DNA of 64,000 bases from CALOBA01 sp942491465. Lineage in GTDB: Bacteria; Pseudomonadota; Gammaproteobacteria; Chromatiales; Chromatiaceae. Below, piece by piece: positions 43,663-52,768 of the stretch (positions are counted from its first letter, which is position 1; every line of letters starts with the position of its first letter). Under the pieces are notes generated by a model. The model was not told the origin of the DNA. It saw only the letters and a list, made by a program, of their open reading frames with translations, and made no database searches. The DNA lies in contig CALOBA010000018.1 of NCBI GenBank assembly GCA_942491465.1, forward strand, positions 1 to 64,000. The letters run 5' to 3'. The position numbers were made by a program, and so were the translations under genes.

Positions 43663-44052
43663 TCACTTGCATTCGCAGATCATGCCGTGGGTTTTGTCGT
43701 TTAGCCCTTCTGAAAACTGTGCGGTCGTCTCGCGCACCACCTGATGGCCTTGCAGGGGTCCACCATTGTTCGGGGACATGAAGAATACCGCGATGCAGTT
43801 GTCGGAAAGCTTCACAGAGGAGATGTTGTTGAGCCAACTCGGGTCGTTGAACGTCCTGTTGCTCTTGGCGGGTAGGCCGCCCGACTGGCCCTCGGGGTAA
43901 AACCTCAGGTAGTCGTTGTCCTGCACGACTCCGGTTTGACCACCAAAGTCAAAATCCTCTGAAATCGTGCACGCAGCGCCTGCAACGCCACTAAAAAGCA
44001 GGGCTGCCGACAGCGCGGCAATCATTACTGGAAGCGTTTTCTTTTCACTCAT
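43663..44052 (-). CDS. Small secreted beta/gamma-crystallin-like protein
   Basis: 129 residues. Signal peptide 1-27 (ALSAALLFSGVAGA), four cysteines in the mature part. YLRFYPEGQSGGLPAKSNRT then WLNNISSVKLSDNCIAVFFM and PNNGG resemble the Greek-key motif of beta/gamma-crystallins and peptidase-inhibitor I36 proteins (the NxxSSV motif). Function unknown; monocistronic. Confidence 0.6.
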   Translation of the reverse strand: MSEKKTLPVMIAALSAALLFSGVAGAACTISEDFDFGGQTGVVQDNDYLRFYPEGQSGGLPAKSNRTFNDPSWLNNISSVKLSDNCIAVFFMSPNNGGPLQGHQVVRETTAQFSEGLNDKTHGMICECK

Positions 44053-44374
44053 TTTTCTACCGCCTTTGGCTTAGGGTAATTATCCACACGGCGTGCAGGT
44101 CCGAATTAACTCCTAACGGACATCAAGCGCACGCCGCCCAACTCTACGTCGCCTTTCTTCTTCCCGCAAGCTTCTTTTATCTAAACCCCGGCAATAACGG
44201 GGAAAGCTCACGATTAATGATGAATCTCACGCGAAGGCGCGAAGGAAACCAGATTGGACGCATTGTTCCATGTGGTGCGTCGTTCGCGTCAAATAGGCAC
44301 GCCGGTCAACTGGTGTCCGCACGATCCATAGGCTTCGCGGCTGCGCGCAGACCATCCGGGCGGGGCTTAGGATC
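44053..44374. other. Intergenic region with a weak hairpin
   Basis: ccccg/cgggg hairpin at 44186-44202 with a 7-nt loop. AT-richer than surroundings (44100-44210), so it may hold the promoter of the secreted protein on the minus strand; no clear box is named. Confidence 0.4.
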
Positions 44375-44463
44375 GGTTCAAAAACAAGTGGTGCAGACGC
44401 CCGCTCGCTGAGCCTTTGGATTGGCCGTTTCGTGGTTTCGTCTGCACCACTTATTTCTGAACC
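44375..44463. mobile_element. MITE family C, copy 1 (palindromic)
   Basis: 89-bp core between GGTTCA and TGAACC with long imperfect inverted repeats (aacaagtggtgcagacgc / cgtctgcaccacttattt); outer flanks cttaggatc and ttgacttaag extend it to ~105 bp. It begins 10 bp past the ABC exporter stop codon. Confidence 0.88.
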
Positions 44464-44473
44464 TTGACTTAAG

Positions 44474-46294
44474 TCACCCGTCGTCGAGAAGCGCCTCTTC
44501 GCGCTCGCGCTGCTGCAGCTCCCACATGGCTGCATAGACGCCGCCGTGGGCGAGCAAGGCGCGATGTTCGCCGTGTTCGATGATGCGCCCGCCTTCCATG
44601 ACCAGGATGCGGTTGGCGTCGACGACGGTGGATAGGCGGTGGGCGATGGCCAGGGTGGTGTGGTGTTCGGAGACCTCCGAGAGGGTGCGCTGGATGGCCT
44701 GCTCGGTGTGGCTGTCGAGGGATGAGGTGGCCTCGTCAAAGACCAGGATGCGCGGGCGCTTGAGGATGGCGCGGGCGATGGCGACGCGCTGCTTTTCGCC
44801 GCCGGAGAGCTTGAGGCCGCGCTCGCCGACGATGCTGTCCCAGCCGTCGGGGAGGCTTTCGATGAAGGTGCGGATGTGGGCGAGTTCGGCGGCGCGCTCG
44901 ATGTCGGCGCGGGTGGCGTCGGCGCGGCCGTAGGCGATGTTGTAGTAGATGCTGTCGTTGAACAGGACGGTGTCCTGGGGGACGATGCCGATGGTGGCGC
45001 GCAGGCTGTCTTGGCTGACGGCGCGCAGGTCTTGGCCGTCGATGAGGATGCGCCCGCCGGTGACGTCGTAGAAGCGGAACAGGAGCCGGGCCAGGGTCGA
45101 CTTGCCGGCGCCGCTGTGGCCGACCACCGCGACCTTTTCGCCGGGGTCGATCTGGAAGTCGACGCCGTGCAGGATCGGCCGCTCGGGCTGGTAGTGGAAG
45201 TCGACTTGCTCGAAGCGCACGCTGCCGCGCTGGAGCACCAGCGCCGGGGCCTCGGGGGGGTCGACGATCTCGGCCTTGCGCTCGAGCAGCTTGAAGACCA
45301 GGTCCATGTCGGCCAGGGCGTATTTGATCTGGCGGTAGACGATGCCGAGGAAGCCCAGCGGGATGAACAGCTGCAGCATCAAGGCGTTGACCAAGACCAG
45401 GTCGCCGATGCTCATCTGCCCGTCGACCACGCCCTTGGCGGCGAACAGCATGATCAGCGTGACGCCGACGGCGATGATGCTGCCCTGACCGAAGTTCAGC
45501 AGCGACATGGAGCTTTGGCTCTTGACGGCAAAGTCCTCCCACTGATTCAGGGTGCCGTCGTAGCGGTCGAGTTCCATGCGCTCGTTGCCGAAGTATTTGA
45601 CCGTCTCGTAGTTGAGCAGGCTGTCGAAGGCCTGGGTGTTGGCCCGCGAATCGAGCACGTTCATCTGCCGCCGGTAGTCCATCCGCCATTCGGTGATGGC
45701 GAAGGTGAAGACGGCGTAGACCAGCACGGTGCCGAAGGTGACCAGCGTGAAGACCAGCTGGTACTTGGACAGCAGCACCACCGCCACCAGCGTGAACTCC
45801 ACCAGCACCGGGATGACGCTGAACACCAGGTAGTTGAGGATGGTGGAGACCGAGCGGGTGCCCCGCTCCAGGTCGCGGCTGACGGCGCCGCTCTGACGCT
45901 CCAGGTGGTAGCGCAGCGACAGGGCGTGCAGGTGCGTCAGCACCCTGGTGGAGAGCCGGCGCATGGCGCGGAAGCGCACCCGGGCGAAGACCACGTCGCG
46001 CAGCTCGTTGAACAGCGCCGAGCCGAGCTTGAGCAGGCCGTAGGCGATCAGCAGGCTCACCGGCAGCACCAGCAGCTGTGCCTCGGTGCCCTCGAAGGCG
46101 TCGACGATGTGCTTGAGCACGATGGGCACGCCGACGTTCGCCAGCTTGGCCAGCACCAGGCAGATCAGGGCGAAGGCGGCGCGACCGCGGAACTCCCACA
46201 GGTACGGCAGCATGCCGCGCAGGTTGTGCCAGTCGCGCCGATCGTCGTGGATGCGCTCGGTCACGGGGGGGGGACGGTTCATGCCTGCGGCCAT
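44474..46294 (-). CDS. Atm1/HMT1-type ABC exporter (fused TMD-NBD)
   Basis: 606 residues from ATG 46294. Six-helix transmembrane domain at about 35-330 with LNYETVKYFGNERMELDRYD, the hallmark of the Atm1/ABCB7 class. NBD: Walker A GHSGAGKS (about 392-399), signature LSGGEKQRVAIARAI, Walker B ILVFDEATSSLDS. Exports glutathione-type conjugates or heavy-metal/sulfur species across the inner membrane as a homodimer. Monocistronic; its 3' side ends at a palindromic MITE that may terminate it. Confidence 0.88.
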   Translation of the reverse strand: MAAGMNRPPPVTERIHDDRRDWHNLRGMLPYLWEFRGRAAFALICLVLAKLANVGVPIVLKHIVDAFEGTEAQLLVLPVSLLIAYGLLKLGSALFNELRDVVFARVRFRAMRRLSTRVLTHLHALSLRYHLERQSGAVSRDLERGTRSVSTILNYLVFSVIPVLVEFTLVAVVLLSKYQLVFTLVTFGTVLVYAVFTFAITEWRMDYRRQMNVLDSRANTQAFDSLLNYETVKYFGNERMELDRYDGTLNQWEDFAVKSQSSMSLLNFGQGSIIAVGVTLIMLFAAKGVVDGQMSIGDLVLVNALMLQLFIPLGFLGIVYRQIKYALADMDLVFKLLERKAEIVDPPEAPALVLQRGSVRFEQVDFHYQPERPILHGVDFQIDPGEKVAVVGHSGAGKSTLARLLFRFYDVTGGRILIDGQDLRAVSQDSLRATIGIVPQDTVLFNDSIYYNIAYGRADATRADIERAAELAHIRTFIESLPDGWDSIVGERGLKLSGGEKQRVAIARAILKRPRILVFDEATSSLDSHTEQAIQRTLSEVSEHHTTLAIAHRLSTVVDANRILVMEGGRIIEHGEHRALLAHGGVYAAMWELQQREREEALLDDG

Positions 46295-46380
46295 GGGCGG
46301 GCTGCTCCTTCGGTCAGCGGTTCGGAAACATGCGGGGGCCGACACTATATAGGGATGCTTTATCGACCCAAGAGGAGTCC

Positions 46381-46785
46381 ATGATGACAGAAGAGATGTT
46401 GCAAGGCACTGGATGCAGCATGCATGAGCCCTTCGCCCTGCAGGTGCTGGGGCCGGACATGGAGCCGGAGCTGCCGGACAAGTGCATCGTGATCATCGAG
46501 CCCATGGACCGCTGCCGCAGCGGCATGTTCGTGTTCGTCGAGGTGGAGGGCGTGCGCTGGCTGCGTCAGTTCCTGCGCGACGACGACGGGCGCCAGCGGC
46601 TGGTCGCGCTCAACGAGACCTTCCCGGACATCGACCTGACGGGGCTGGAGTGGCAGGTCCTCGGGGTGGTCATCCAGCGCAACATTCGCCGCAAGATCAA
46701 GCACTACGACTACGCGGATGCGGGGCTGCCGAGCAGGACCGGGGCGGCGCCGTCGGCGGGGTATGATCTGGGCGCGGGTGGATGA
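46381..46785 (+). CDS. S24/LexA-like peptidase-fold protein lacking catalytic residues
   Basis: 134 residues with AAGAGGAG ahead of ATG 46381. FALQVLGPDMEPELPDKCIV then RSGMFVFVEVEGVRWLRQFL follow the S24 beta-fold, but the usual G-D-S-M nucleophile reads G-P-D-M and the lysine position reads R. No DNA-binding domain. It may be a non-catalytic regulatory relative. A -10-like TATAT lies at 46346. Overlaps the next gene by 4 bp (ATGA). Confidence 0.65.
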   Translation: MMTEEMLQGTGCSMHEPFALQVLGPDMEPELPDKCIVIIEPMDRCRSGMFVFVEVEGVRWLRQFLRDDDGRQRLVALNETFPDIDLTGLEWQVLGVVIQRNIRRKIKHYDYADAGLPSRTGAAPSAGYDLGAGG

Positions 46786-48137
46786 GCACGCGGGTGGGTT
46801 TGGCGGGGCGCCGACGCTGCCGCGGGCCGCTGCTGCGGCGCCCCCGGCTTAGTCAAGGTTCAGAAACAAGTGGTGCAGACGCAACCCCCAAACGGTCAAT
46901 CCAAAGGCTCGGCGAACGGGCGTCTGCACCGCTTGTTTCTGAACCGATCCTTAGACGCGGCTTTGCGGACGGGCGACGCCTGATCTCGGCGGGGCGTCGC
47001 TTGCCGATCATAGCCGCCGTGGCGGGCCTGGGGCTGCTGCTCGCGGCGGGCTGCTCGCCGGCGCCGGATGCGACCACCGACAAACCGCGCCGGGCCGCCA
47101 GCGGCCACCTGGTGACCACCCTGGTCACCGAGCGCTCGGCCATCGCCACCCGCCACACCCGCCCCGGCAGCCTGCGGCTGCGCCGGCAGGTGCGGCTCTA
47201 CAGCCAGGAGGAGGGGCGCATCACGGCGCTGACGGTGTTCGAGGGCGACCCGGTGGAGCAGGGCCAGGTGCTGGTGCGGCTGGAGGACGACCTGCTCGCG
47301 GCCGAGCACGAGAAGGCGCGGGCGACGGTCCGCCAGGAGCAGCTCGACCTGGAGCGGCTGACGGGCTTGCAGACCCGTGGCGCGGCCTCCGAGGACGAGG
47401 TCGCCCAGGCACGCACGGCCCTGGCCATCGCCGAGGCCGATGCGCGCATCCTGGCCACCCGGCTGGCCTACACCCGGATCAGCGCGCCCTTCGCCGGCAT
47501 CATCACCGAGCGCCTGGTGGAGCCCGGGGACTTCGTGACCAAGAACAGCCTGCTGTTGACGCTGGCGGACCCGGCCTCGCTGATCGCGGAGGCGTCGGTC
47601 TCCGAGCTGGTGCTGCCGCACATCCAGACTGGCGACCCGGTGGGGGTGCGCATCGACGCCCTGGGCGGCGAGCGCTTTGCCGGCAGCATCCTGCGCATCC
47701 ACCCCACCCTGTCCGAGGCCAGCCGGCAGGCCCCCGTCGAGGTCCGCTTCGAGCAGATCCCCGCCGGCGCCCGTGCCGGCCAGTTCGCCCGCATCGAGCT
47801 CGGCACCGCCGCCGTGCCCCGGCTGCTGGTGCCGTTCCGGGCGCTGCGCCGCGATCGCGAGGGCAGCTTTGTCTGGAGCGTCGATGCCCACGGCAAGGCC
47901 GTGCGCCGGGCCGTGGAGACCGGCCAGCGCATCGCCGACGGGGTCGAGATCGCCGCGGGGCTGAAGGTGGGCGAGACGGTCATCACCGGGGGCTTCCTCG
48001 GGCTCGCCGCCGGCAAGGCGGTGACGCCGGTGGACCAGGCCGCGCAGGTCGCTCCCGCGACCCCCGCAGCCGACTCGCCCGCGTCGTTGCCGGACACCGC
48101 AAAGGCGCCCGGGACGCCGATGCGCAAGGCCGATTGA
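46782..48137 (+). CDS. RND-type periplasmic adaptor lipoprotein (HlyD/MFP family)
   Basis: 451 codons. After the N-terminal segment, AAVAGLGLLLAAGC is a lipobox. VRLYSQEEGRITALTVFEGD PVEQG and VRLEDDLL form the lipoyl/barrel-sandwich start, a coiled-coil hairpin (EHEKARATVRQEQLDLERLT) follows, then FAGIITERLVEPGDFVTKNS. The adaptor links an inner-membrane pump to TolC; no permease gene follows here. Residues 23-57 are encoded by MITE copy 2, read through in frame, so the native start may be downstream (TTG 47001) or the signal peptide may be disrupted. Confidence 0.8.
   Translation: MSTRVGLAGRRRCRGPLLRRPRLSQGSETSGADATPKRSIQRLGERASAPLVSEPILRRGFADGRRLISAGRRLPIIAAVAGLGLLLAAGCSPAPDATTDKPRRAASGHLVTTLVTERSAIATRHTRPGSLRLRRQVRLYSQEEGRITALTVFEGDPVEQGQVLVRLEDDLLAAEHEKARATVRQEQLDLERLTGLQTRGAASEDEVAQARTALAIAEADARILATRLAYTRISAPFAGIITERLVEPGDFVTKNSLLLTLADPASLIAEASVSELVLPHIQTGDPVGVRIDALGGERFAGSILRIHPTLSEASRQAPVEVRFEQIPAGARAGQFARIELGTAAVPRLLVPFRALRRDREGSFVWSVDAHGKAVRRAVETGQRIADGVEIAAGLKVGETVITGGFLGLAAGKAVTPVDQAAQVAPATPAADSPASLPDTAKAPGTPMRKAD
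46857..46945. mobile_element. MITE family C, copy 2
   Basis: 89-bp core, inverted orientation relative to copy 1, flanked by cttagtcaa and gatccttag. Lies 72 bp past the S24-like stop and inside the 5' coding part of the adaptor gene. Confidence 0.88.
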
Positions 48138-48244
48138 GCATGCGGCCCACCTGCCGGGCCGAGCCGGCGCCTGGCTTCAACCGCCAAGCGCGACTCCGCC
48201 CGTCGGCGGCTGGACCGCACCGCGCTCGAACCGCGGCCGCTCTG

Positions 48245-50065
48245 TCAGCCGGTGGGCACCTGCTGCGGCTGAGGCCCGTCGTCGGCGGGGTCATCGCCAT
48301 CGACGGCGGAGGCGATTGCGACCTCCAGCCGCTTCTCTTCCTTGGAGCGCTCGACGGCGCGTTTCACCGCGGTCTCGATGTACAGCTCCTCCGACAGTCC
48401 CACGTATAGCGAGTAGACGCTGATCAACAGCACCAGCGCAAAGGGCAGCCCGGTGGTGACCGAGGCCGTCTGCAGGGTCCCCAAGCCGCCGCCGATGAGC
48501 AGCACGGACGCGATGATGCCCTCCATGATTGCCCAGAACACCCGCTGCCGGACAGGAGAGTCCAGCTTGCCGCCGGAGGTGAGGTGGTCCACCACCAGGG
48601 AGCCGGAGTCCGACGAGGTGACGAAGAAGATGGTCACCAGCACGATGGCCACCACCGAGAGTGCCTCGGTCAGCGGATAGGTCTCCAGCAGCGTGAACAT
48701 GGCGGTGGCCACGTCGGCGCTCGCGGATGCGGCGATATCCGCGACGCCCTGGGCCTGCGCGAAGATGGCGGCGTTGCCGAACACCGACAGCCAGATGAAC
48801 GACAGCATGGTCGGGATCAGGATCACGCCGAGCAGGAATTCCCGCACCGTGCGGCCCTTGGAGATGCGCGCGATGAACATGCCGACGAAGGGCGACCAGG
48901 AGATCCACCAGGCCCAATAGAACACGGTCCAGGAGCCCTGCCAGTTGGTCTCCAGAAAGGTCTCGGTCCAGGTGGCAAGCTGCGGGAAGATCTGCAGGTA
49001 GTAGCCGACGTTCTGCGTAAAGCCGCTGAGGATAAAGACCGTCGGACCCACCACCAGGATGAAGAGCATGAACAGACCCGCGAGCACCATATTGAGCTCA
49101 CTGAGGCGTTTGACGCCGCCATCGAGGCCGGTCAGTACCGACAGGGTGGCGATGCCGGTGATGATCGCGATGAGGGTCACCTGGGTCCAGACATTCATCT
49201 CGATGCCGAACAGGAAGTCCAACCCGGCGTTGACCTGCGCCACGCCGAGACCAAGGGAGGTGGCGAGACCCACCATGGTCGCGAGCACCGACAGGATGTC
49301 GATCAGGTTGCCCCAGAAGCCGTAGATCTTGTCCCCCAGCAGCGGGTAGAACACCGAGCGGATGGTCAGCGGCAGCCCTCGGTTGAAGGCGAAGAACGCA
49401 AGGCCCAGGCCGACGATGGCGTAGATGGCCCAGGGATGCAGCCCCCAGTGGAAGAAGGTCACGCCCATGGCGGCCTGCGCGGCGGCGGGGGTGTTGGGCT
49501 GGACGTCGCCGAACATGGGTGATGGCGCACCCAGGTGGAACATGGGCTCGCCGACGCTCCAGAACATCAGCCCGATGCCCATGCCGGCGCTCAGCAGCAT
49601 CGCGTACCAGGCCAGGGTCGAGAACTCCGGCTTGGCATCCTTGCCGCCGAGGCGGATGTCTCCGAACTTGCCGAACGCGAAGACCAGGGACGCGATGATG
49701 AAGGAGTTGGCGGCGAAGATCAGGAACCAGCCGAACACGGTGGTGATCCAGTCCTTGGTGGCGCCGACCACCACCGCCGCGTCATCCTTGAACATCAGCG
49801 CCAGTATGATCAGGCCGATGAGGATGGCGCTGGCCCAGAAGGTGACGTGCGGATGCAGGTCGAGACCCAGTGCGGTGAAGTTGCCCTCGCCGGGGTCGCG
49901 GCCGCCGGAGTCGTCCTCCACCGACGCGCTGGGTAAGACCTGCAGGCCCCGGAACTTGGCACGGCGGATGATGGCCTTGCGTCGGGCCTCCTCTTCCACC
50001 CGGCGCAGTTGCTCGGCGAAGGTGCGCTTGCGGCGCGCCTCCGAGGGATCTTGGTAGTGTTCCAT
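48245..50065 (-). CDS. BCCT-family betaine/carnitine/choline transporter
   Basis: 606 residues, twelve predicted helices. GMGIGLMFWSVGEPMFHLGA holds the M-G-I-G motif of glycine betaine/proline-betaine symporters; FYWAWWISWSPFVGMFIARI is the aromatic substrate box. A charged cytoplasmic N-terminus of about 75 residues and a C-terminal tail suggest osmotic regulation. Second gene of a porin-BCCT operon (9-bp gap). Na+-coupled uptake of betaine as compatible solute is the likely role. Confidence 0.9.
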   Translation of the reverse strand: MEHYQDPSEARRKRTFAEQLRRVEEEARRKAIIRRAKFRGLQVLPSASVEDDSGGRDPGEGNFTALGLDLHPHVTFWASAILIGLIILALMFKDDAAVVVGATKDWITTVFGWFLIFAANSFIIASLVFAFGKFGDIRLGGKDAKPEFSTLAWYAMLLSAGMGIGLMFWSVGEPMFHLGAPSPMFGDVQPNTPAAAQAAMGVTFFHWGLHPWAIYAIVGLGLAFFAFNRGLPLTIRSVFYPLLGDKIYGFWGNLIDILSVLATMVGLATSLGLGVAQVNAGLDFLFGIEMNVWTQVTLIAIITGIATLSVLTGLDGGVKRLSELNMVLAGLFMLFILVVGPTVFILSGFTQNVGYYLQIFPQLATWTETFLETNWQGSWTVFYWAWWISWSPFVGMFIARISKGRTVREFLLGVILIPTMLSFIWLSVFGNAAIFAQAQGVADIAASASADVATAMFTLLETYPLTEALSVVAIVLVTIFFVTSSDSGSLVVDHLTSGGKLDSPVRQRVFWAIMEGIIASVLLIGGGLGTLQTASVTTGLPFALVLLISVYSLYVGLSEELYIETAVKRAVERSKEEKRLEVAIASAVDGDDPADDGPQPQQVPTG

Positions 50066-50074
50066 GGACGCCTC

Positions 50075-51508
50075 CTAGAAGTAGTAGCCGAGGTTGATGT
50101 TGAAGCGGTAATTCCATTCGTCGTTGCCGTCGACGCCGAAGTCACCAACACCCGGATTGATGATGTTGTTGTAGTCGTCGCCCTTGTCGCCGACGAAGTA
50201 GTTGCCGTTGGAGTAGGCCAGGTCGGTGTAGATGTACCAGCCGCCGCGCGCCCAGGCGGCGCCGAGCACCCACATCTCGCTGTCGTTGAAGCTGGAATCG
50301 TCCTTGAGGATGGTGCTGTACTCCAGATAGGGCAGCACGGAGTCGAGCCAGGGGATGCGATTGGTCTCGACCTTGTAGCTCGCGGCGATGGCCGCTACCC
50401 AGGCCTTGCTGGCGACGGGCCAGGCGAAGTCGTAGGCGCCCATCGGGACCAGCGCGTCCGTGCCCCAGGGGTTGTCTGCGCTGATGTTGTATTCGTAACG
50501 GGTGACCTGGCTCGCCAGCTTGAAGTTGCCGAGCTGGTTGACCATGTGCAGCGACGCCGCCCAGTGATCGCCGTCATCGGTGTTGCGGCCCTTGAGCTGA
50601 CCGTACTGCAACGAGACCCCCAGATCCGTGGGCACGGCGAGGTTGTCGAAGCCGTAGATGGCGCGCAGGTTGAACTGGTTGCGCTCCTCCAGGCCGTTCA
50701 CCGGGCCGTCGTAGCTGACTGTGCCGTCATCGGCGACGGACTGACGCCAGAGCACCGCGTCGTAGCCGTAGCGGGCGCTGTCCTTGCTGGTGCCGTTGCC
50801 GTTCCACTCGCTCCTGGCGAAGTAGGCGAAGTCCAGATCCCAGTCGCCGACCTGGGTGACGAACTTGACGCCGAGGTCCATATCGTCGGACAGACCGACG
50901 TAGTAGTGCTGGTCGAAGAACCAGCTCTGGGAGACACCGTAGGGGCCGGGGCCGAAGGGCACGCGGGTGACGCCGACCTGAATCTGGCTGGTCTCGTTGA
51001 GCTGATAGCCGAGCCAGCCGGTGTGGATGAAGTTGTAGCTGTTGCCCCCCTGCGGGTACCAGCGATACTCGAGCTTGCCGAGGATCTGCTCGTAGGCCAG
51101 ATCCACGTTGATGCGGAAGGTGTCCAGCTCGACATTGCCGCTGTTGCCGCCGCGGTTGGGGCCGTCGCCGCCGTTGGGGTAGCTGCCGAGCACGTAGTTG
51201 ACCCGCATGGCGCCGCCGATGGTCAGCGGTCCGATGGTGATCTTGTCCGGCGCGGTTGCGAGCGTGGGCTGCGGCTTCTCGTCCAGGTCGGTGCCAAGTT
51301 CGGCCTTGGCATCGGTGGCGGCGCGCTTCGTCGCCTCAAGCTCGGCCTTGGTGGCGGCGAGCTCCGCGCTCAGCTGCATGATGCGCTGTTCCAGCGCGTC
51401 GACGTCGTCGGCGAATGTCGGCGATGCGCCGAGCGCCAGGATGCTGCCCAGCGCCGCGGCAATGGCGGGATTGCCCCCCGCGGCTCGATGGGTACGATGA
51501 TCAGGCAT
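50075..51508 (-). CDS. Outer-membrane porin with N-terminal coiled coil
   Basis: 477 residues from ATG 51508 (AAGGAGG upstream). Signal peptide to about ASPTFA-D; a coiled coil (LEQRIMQLSAELAATKAELE) for peptidoglycan or trimer contact; then amphipathic strands rich in aromatic residues (FRINVDLAYEQILGKLEYRW) and a terminal aromatic (FNINLGYYF), the signature of OM beta-barrels. Its operon position next to BCCT suggests it admits compatible solutes or phosphate-like anions; exact substrate unknown. Confidence 0.8.
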   Translation of the reverse strand: MPDHRTHRAAGGNPAIAAALGSILALGASPTFADDVDALEQRIMQLSAELAATKAELEATKRAATDAKAELGTDLDEKPQPTLATAPDKITIGPLTIGGAMRVNYVLGSYPNGGDGPNRGGNSGNVELDTFRINVDLAYEQILGKLEYRWYPQGGNSYNFIHTGWLGYQLNETSQIQVGVTRVPFGPGPYGVSQSWFFDQHYYVGLSDDMDLGVKFVTQVGDWDLDFAYFARSEWNGNGTSKDSARYGYDAVLWRQSVADDGTVSYDGPVNGLEERNQFNLRAIYGFDNLAVPTDLGVSLQYGQLKGRNTDDGDHWAASLHMVNQLGNFKLASQVTRYEYNISADNPWGTDALVPMGAYDFAWPVASKAWVAAIAASYKVETNRIPWLDSVLPYLEYSTILKDDSSFNDSEMWVLGAAWARGGWYIYTDLAYSNGNYFVGDKGDDYNNIINPGVGDFGVDGNDEWNYRFNINLGYYF

Positions 51509-51736
51509 GATTGCCTCCTTACGGCCCGCCTGCCACGCACTCCAGTGCGGCGGCGGGGACTTGATACAGGACCGACCCGCATCCTTAAAGCACGCGTTGA
51601 CGCTCGGGTCGGCTGTGGTCTGACACGTGCCCGCTTGCGGCGGCACGTTGGCCCGAGGCGCGGTTTGGGTCCACGCACGGGGGCGGGCCGCGCAACGGGG
51701 CGCGGCCGGGATCGCGTCTTGGGGATACTTAAGATC

Positions 51737-51825
51737 GGTTCAGAAACAAGCGGTGCAGACGCCCGCTCGCTGGAACTTTTGATTGGCCGTTTCGTGGTTG
51801 CGCCTGCACCACTTGTTGCTGAACC
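51737..51825. mobile_element. MITE family C, copy 3
   Basis: 89-bp core, outer limits about 51728-51834 (cttaagatc ... ttgacttag). Sits 15-24 bp after the proX stop codon, between proX and the porin gene. Confidence 0.88.
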
Positions 51826-51848
51826 TTGACTTAGCGAAATCCTCGGGG

Positions 51849-52709
51849 TCAAATCTCGCCCGTGACCCAGTAGTTGATCCGGTCCGTGTTCTGCTCGACG
51901 TAGGCGTCGACCGCCTCCGCATAGGAGGTCTCCTGGGCCTGGAACATGAACGCTTCCAGCTGCCCGATGGGGATCTGCATCCGCGATAGGAAGCTCGCGG
52001 CCTTGATGTGGTCCTGGTAGAAGCCGGTGCGAGCATAGGCATGCACCCGCTCCGCCTTGCCGAGCACGCCTTTGGGATCTTCCAGATAGCGCAGATCGTA
52101 CTTGCCGAACATCCAGTGCGGGCTCCAGCCGGTGACGACGATCCACTCATTGCGGCGCACGGCGCGCTCCAAGGCGGCGGTCATACCCGCCCCGGAGGAG
52201 ATCTGCAGCGCGTAATCCAGGCCATAGTCATCGATAGCCTGCGTGGAGAGGCGCATCAGACCGGCACCGGGGTCGATGCCGGTGATGGTGCCGTCGAGCC
52301 GTTCCTGCACCTCGGGCTTGTTCAGATCCTCGATGGTCTTGACCTGGTCCTGCGGGACATAGGCGGGTACTACCCAGCCGAGCTTGGCGTCGGAGTACAG
52401 CAGGCCGAGGTCGAACGCCTTGTCGCCGACCTTCTTCACGTAATCTTCGTGGGTCGTCGGCTGCCAGGACATCAGCATGACGTCGATGTCGCCGGTGGAG
52501 ATGCCCTGATACTGGGGCGCGATGTCGGTCTGCAGCAGTTCCACCTCGTAGCCGAGCTGCTCTTGGAGGATCTTGGCCGCCAGCTTGGTGACGAACTCGG
52601 CGTCGGACCAGGCGGTCCAGCCGATCTTGATCTTATCCGCCGCCTGCGCGGCGCCGCCGAGGGTCAGCCCGGCCGCGAGCAGCAGGCCGGCAATCTGTTT
52701 CAAGCGCAT
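51849..52709 (-). CDS. proX: Glycine betaine ABC transporter substrate-binding protein
   Basis: 286 residues. Signal peptide 1-23 (GLLLAAGLTLGGAAQA). KIKIGWTAWSDAEFVTKLAA, DVMLMSWQPTTHEDYVKKVG and IVVTGWSPHWMFGKYDLRYL supply the tryptophans of the quaternary-ammonium binding box of OpuAC/ProX proteins. Third gene of proV-proW-proX. Periplasmic. Confidence 0.9.
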   Translation of the reverse strand: MRLKQIAGLLLAAGLTLGGAAQAADKIKIGWTAWSDAEFVTKLAAKILQEQLGYEVELLQTDIAPQYQGISTGDIDVMLMSWQPTTHEDYVKKVGDKAFDLGLLYSDAKLGWVVPAYVPQDQVKTIEDLNKPEVQERLDGTITGIDPGAGLMRLSTQAIDDYGLDYALQISSGAGMTAALERAVRRNEWIVVTGWSPHWMFGKYDLRYLEDPKGVLGKAERVHAYARTGFYQDHIKAASFLSRMQIPIGQLEAFMFQAQETSYAEAVDAYVEQNTDRINYWVTGEI

Positions 52710-52768
52710 GTCAATGGTTCCCGTGGGTTGGTGGATGTTGTGGCTTGGTCGATGTCTTATTGGCGCTG

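Noticed and set aside
44186..44202. Rho-independent terminator
   Set aside because: The 5-bp hairpin has no T-run and lies upstream of the secreted-protein gene rather than after a gene.
51370..52146. A separate gene reading through the region between the porin and proX
   Set aside because: Its middle is MITE copy 3 read as protein (GSETSGADA-like text also seen in other MITE copies), and its ends are shadows of proX and the porin.
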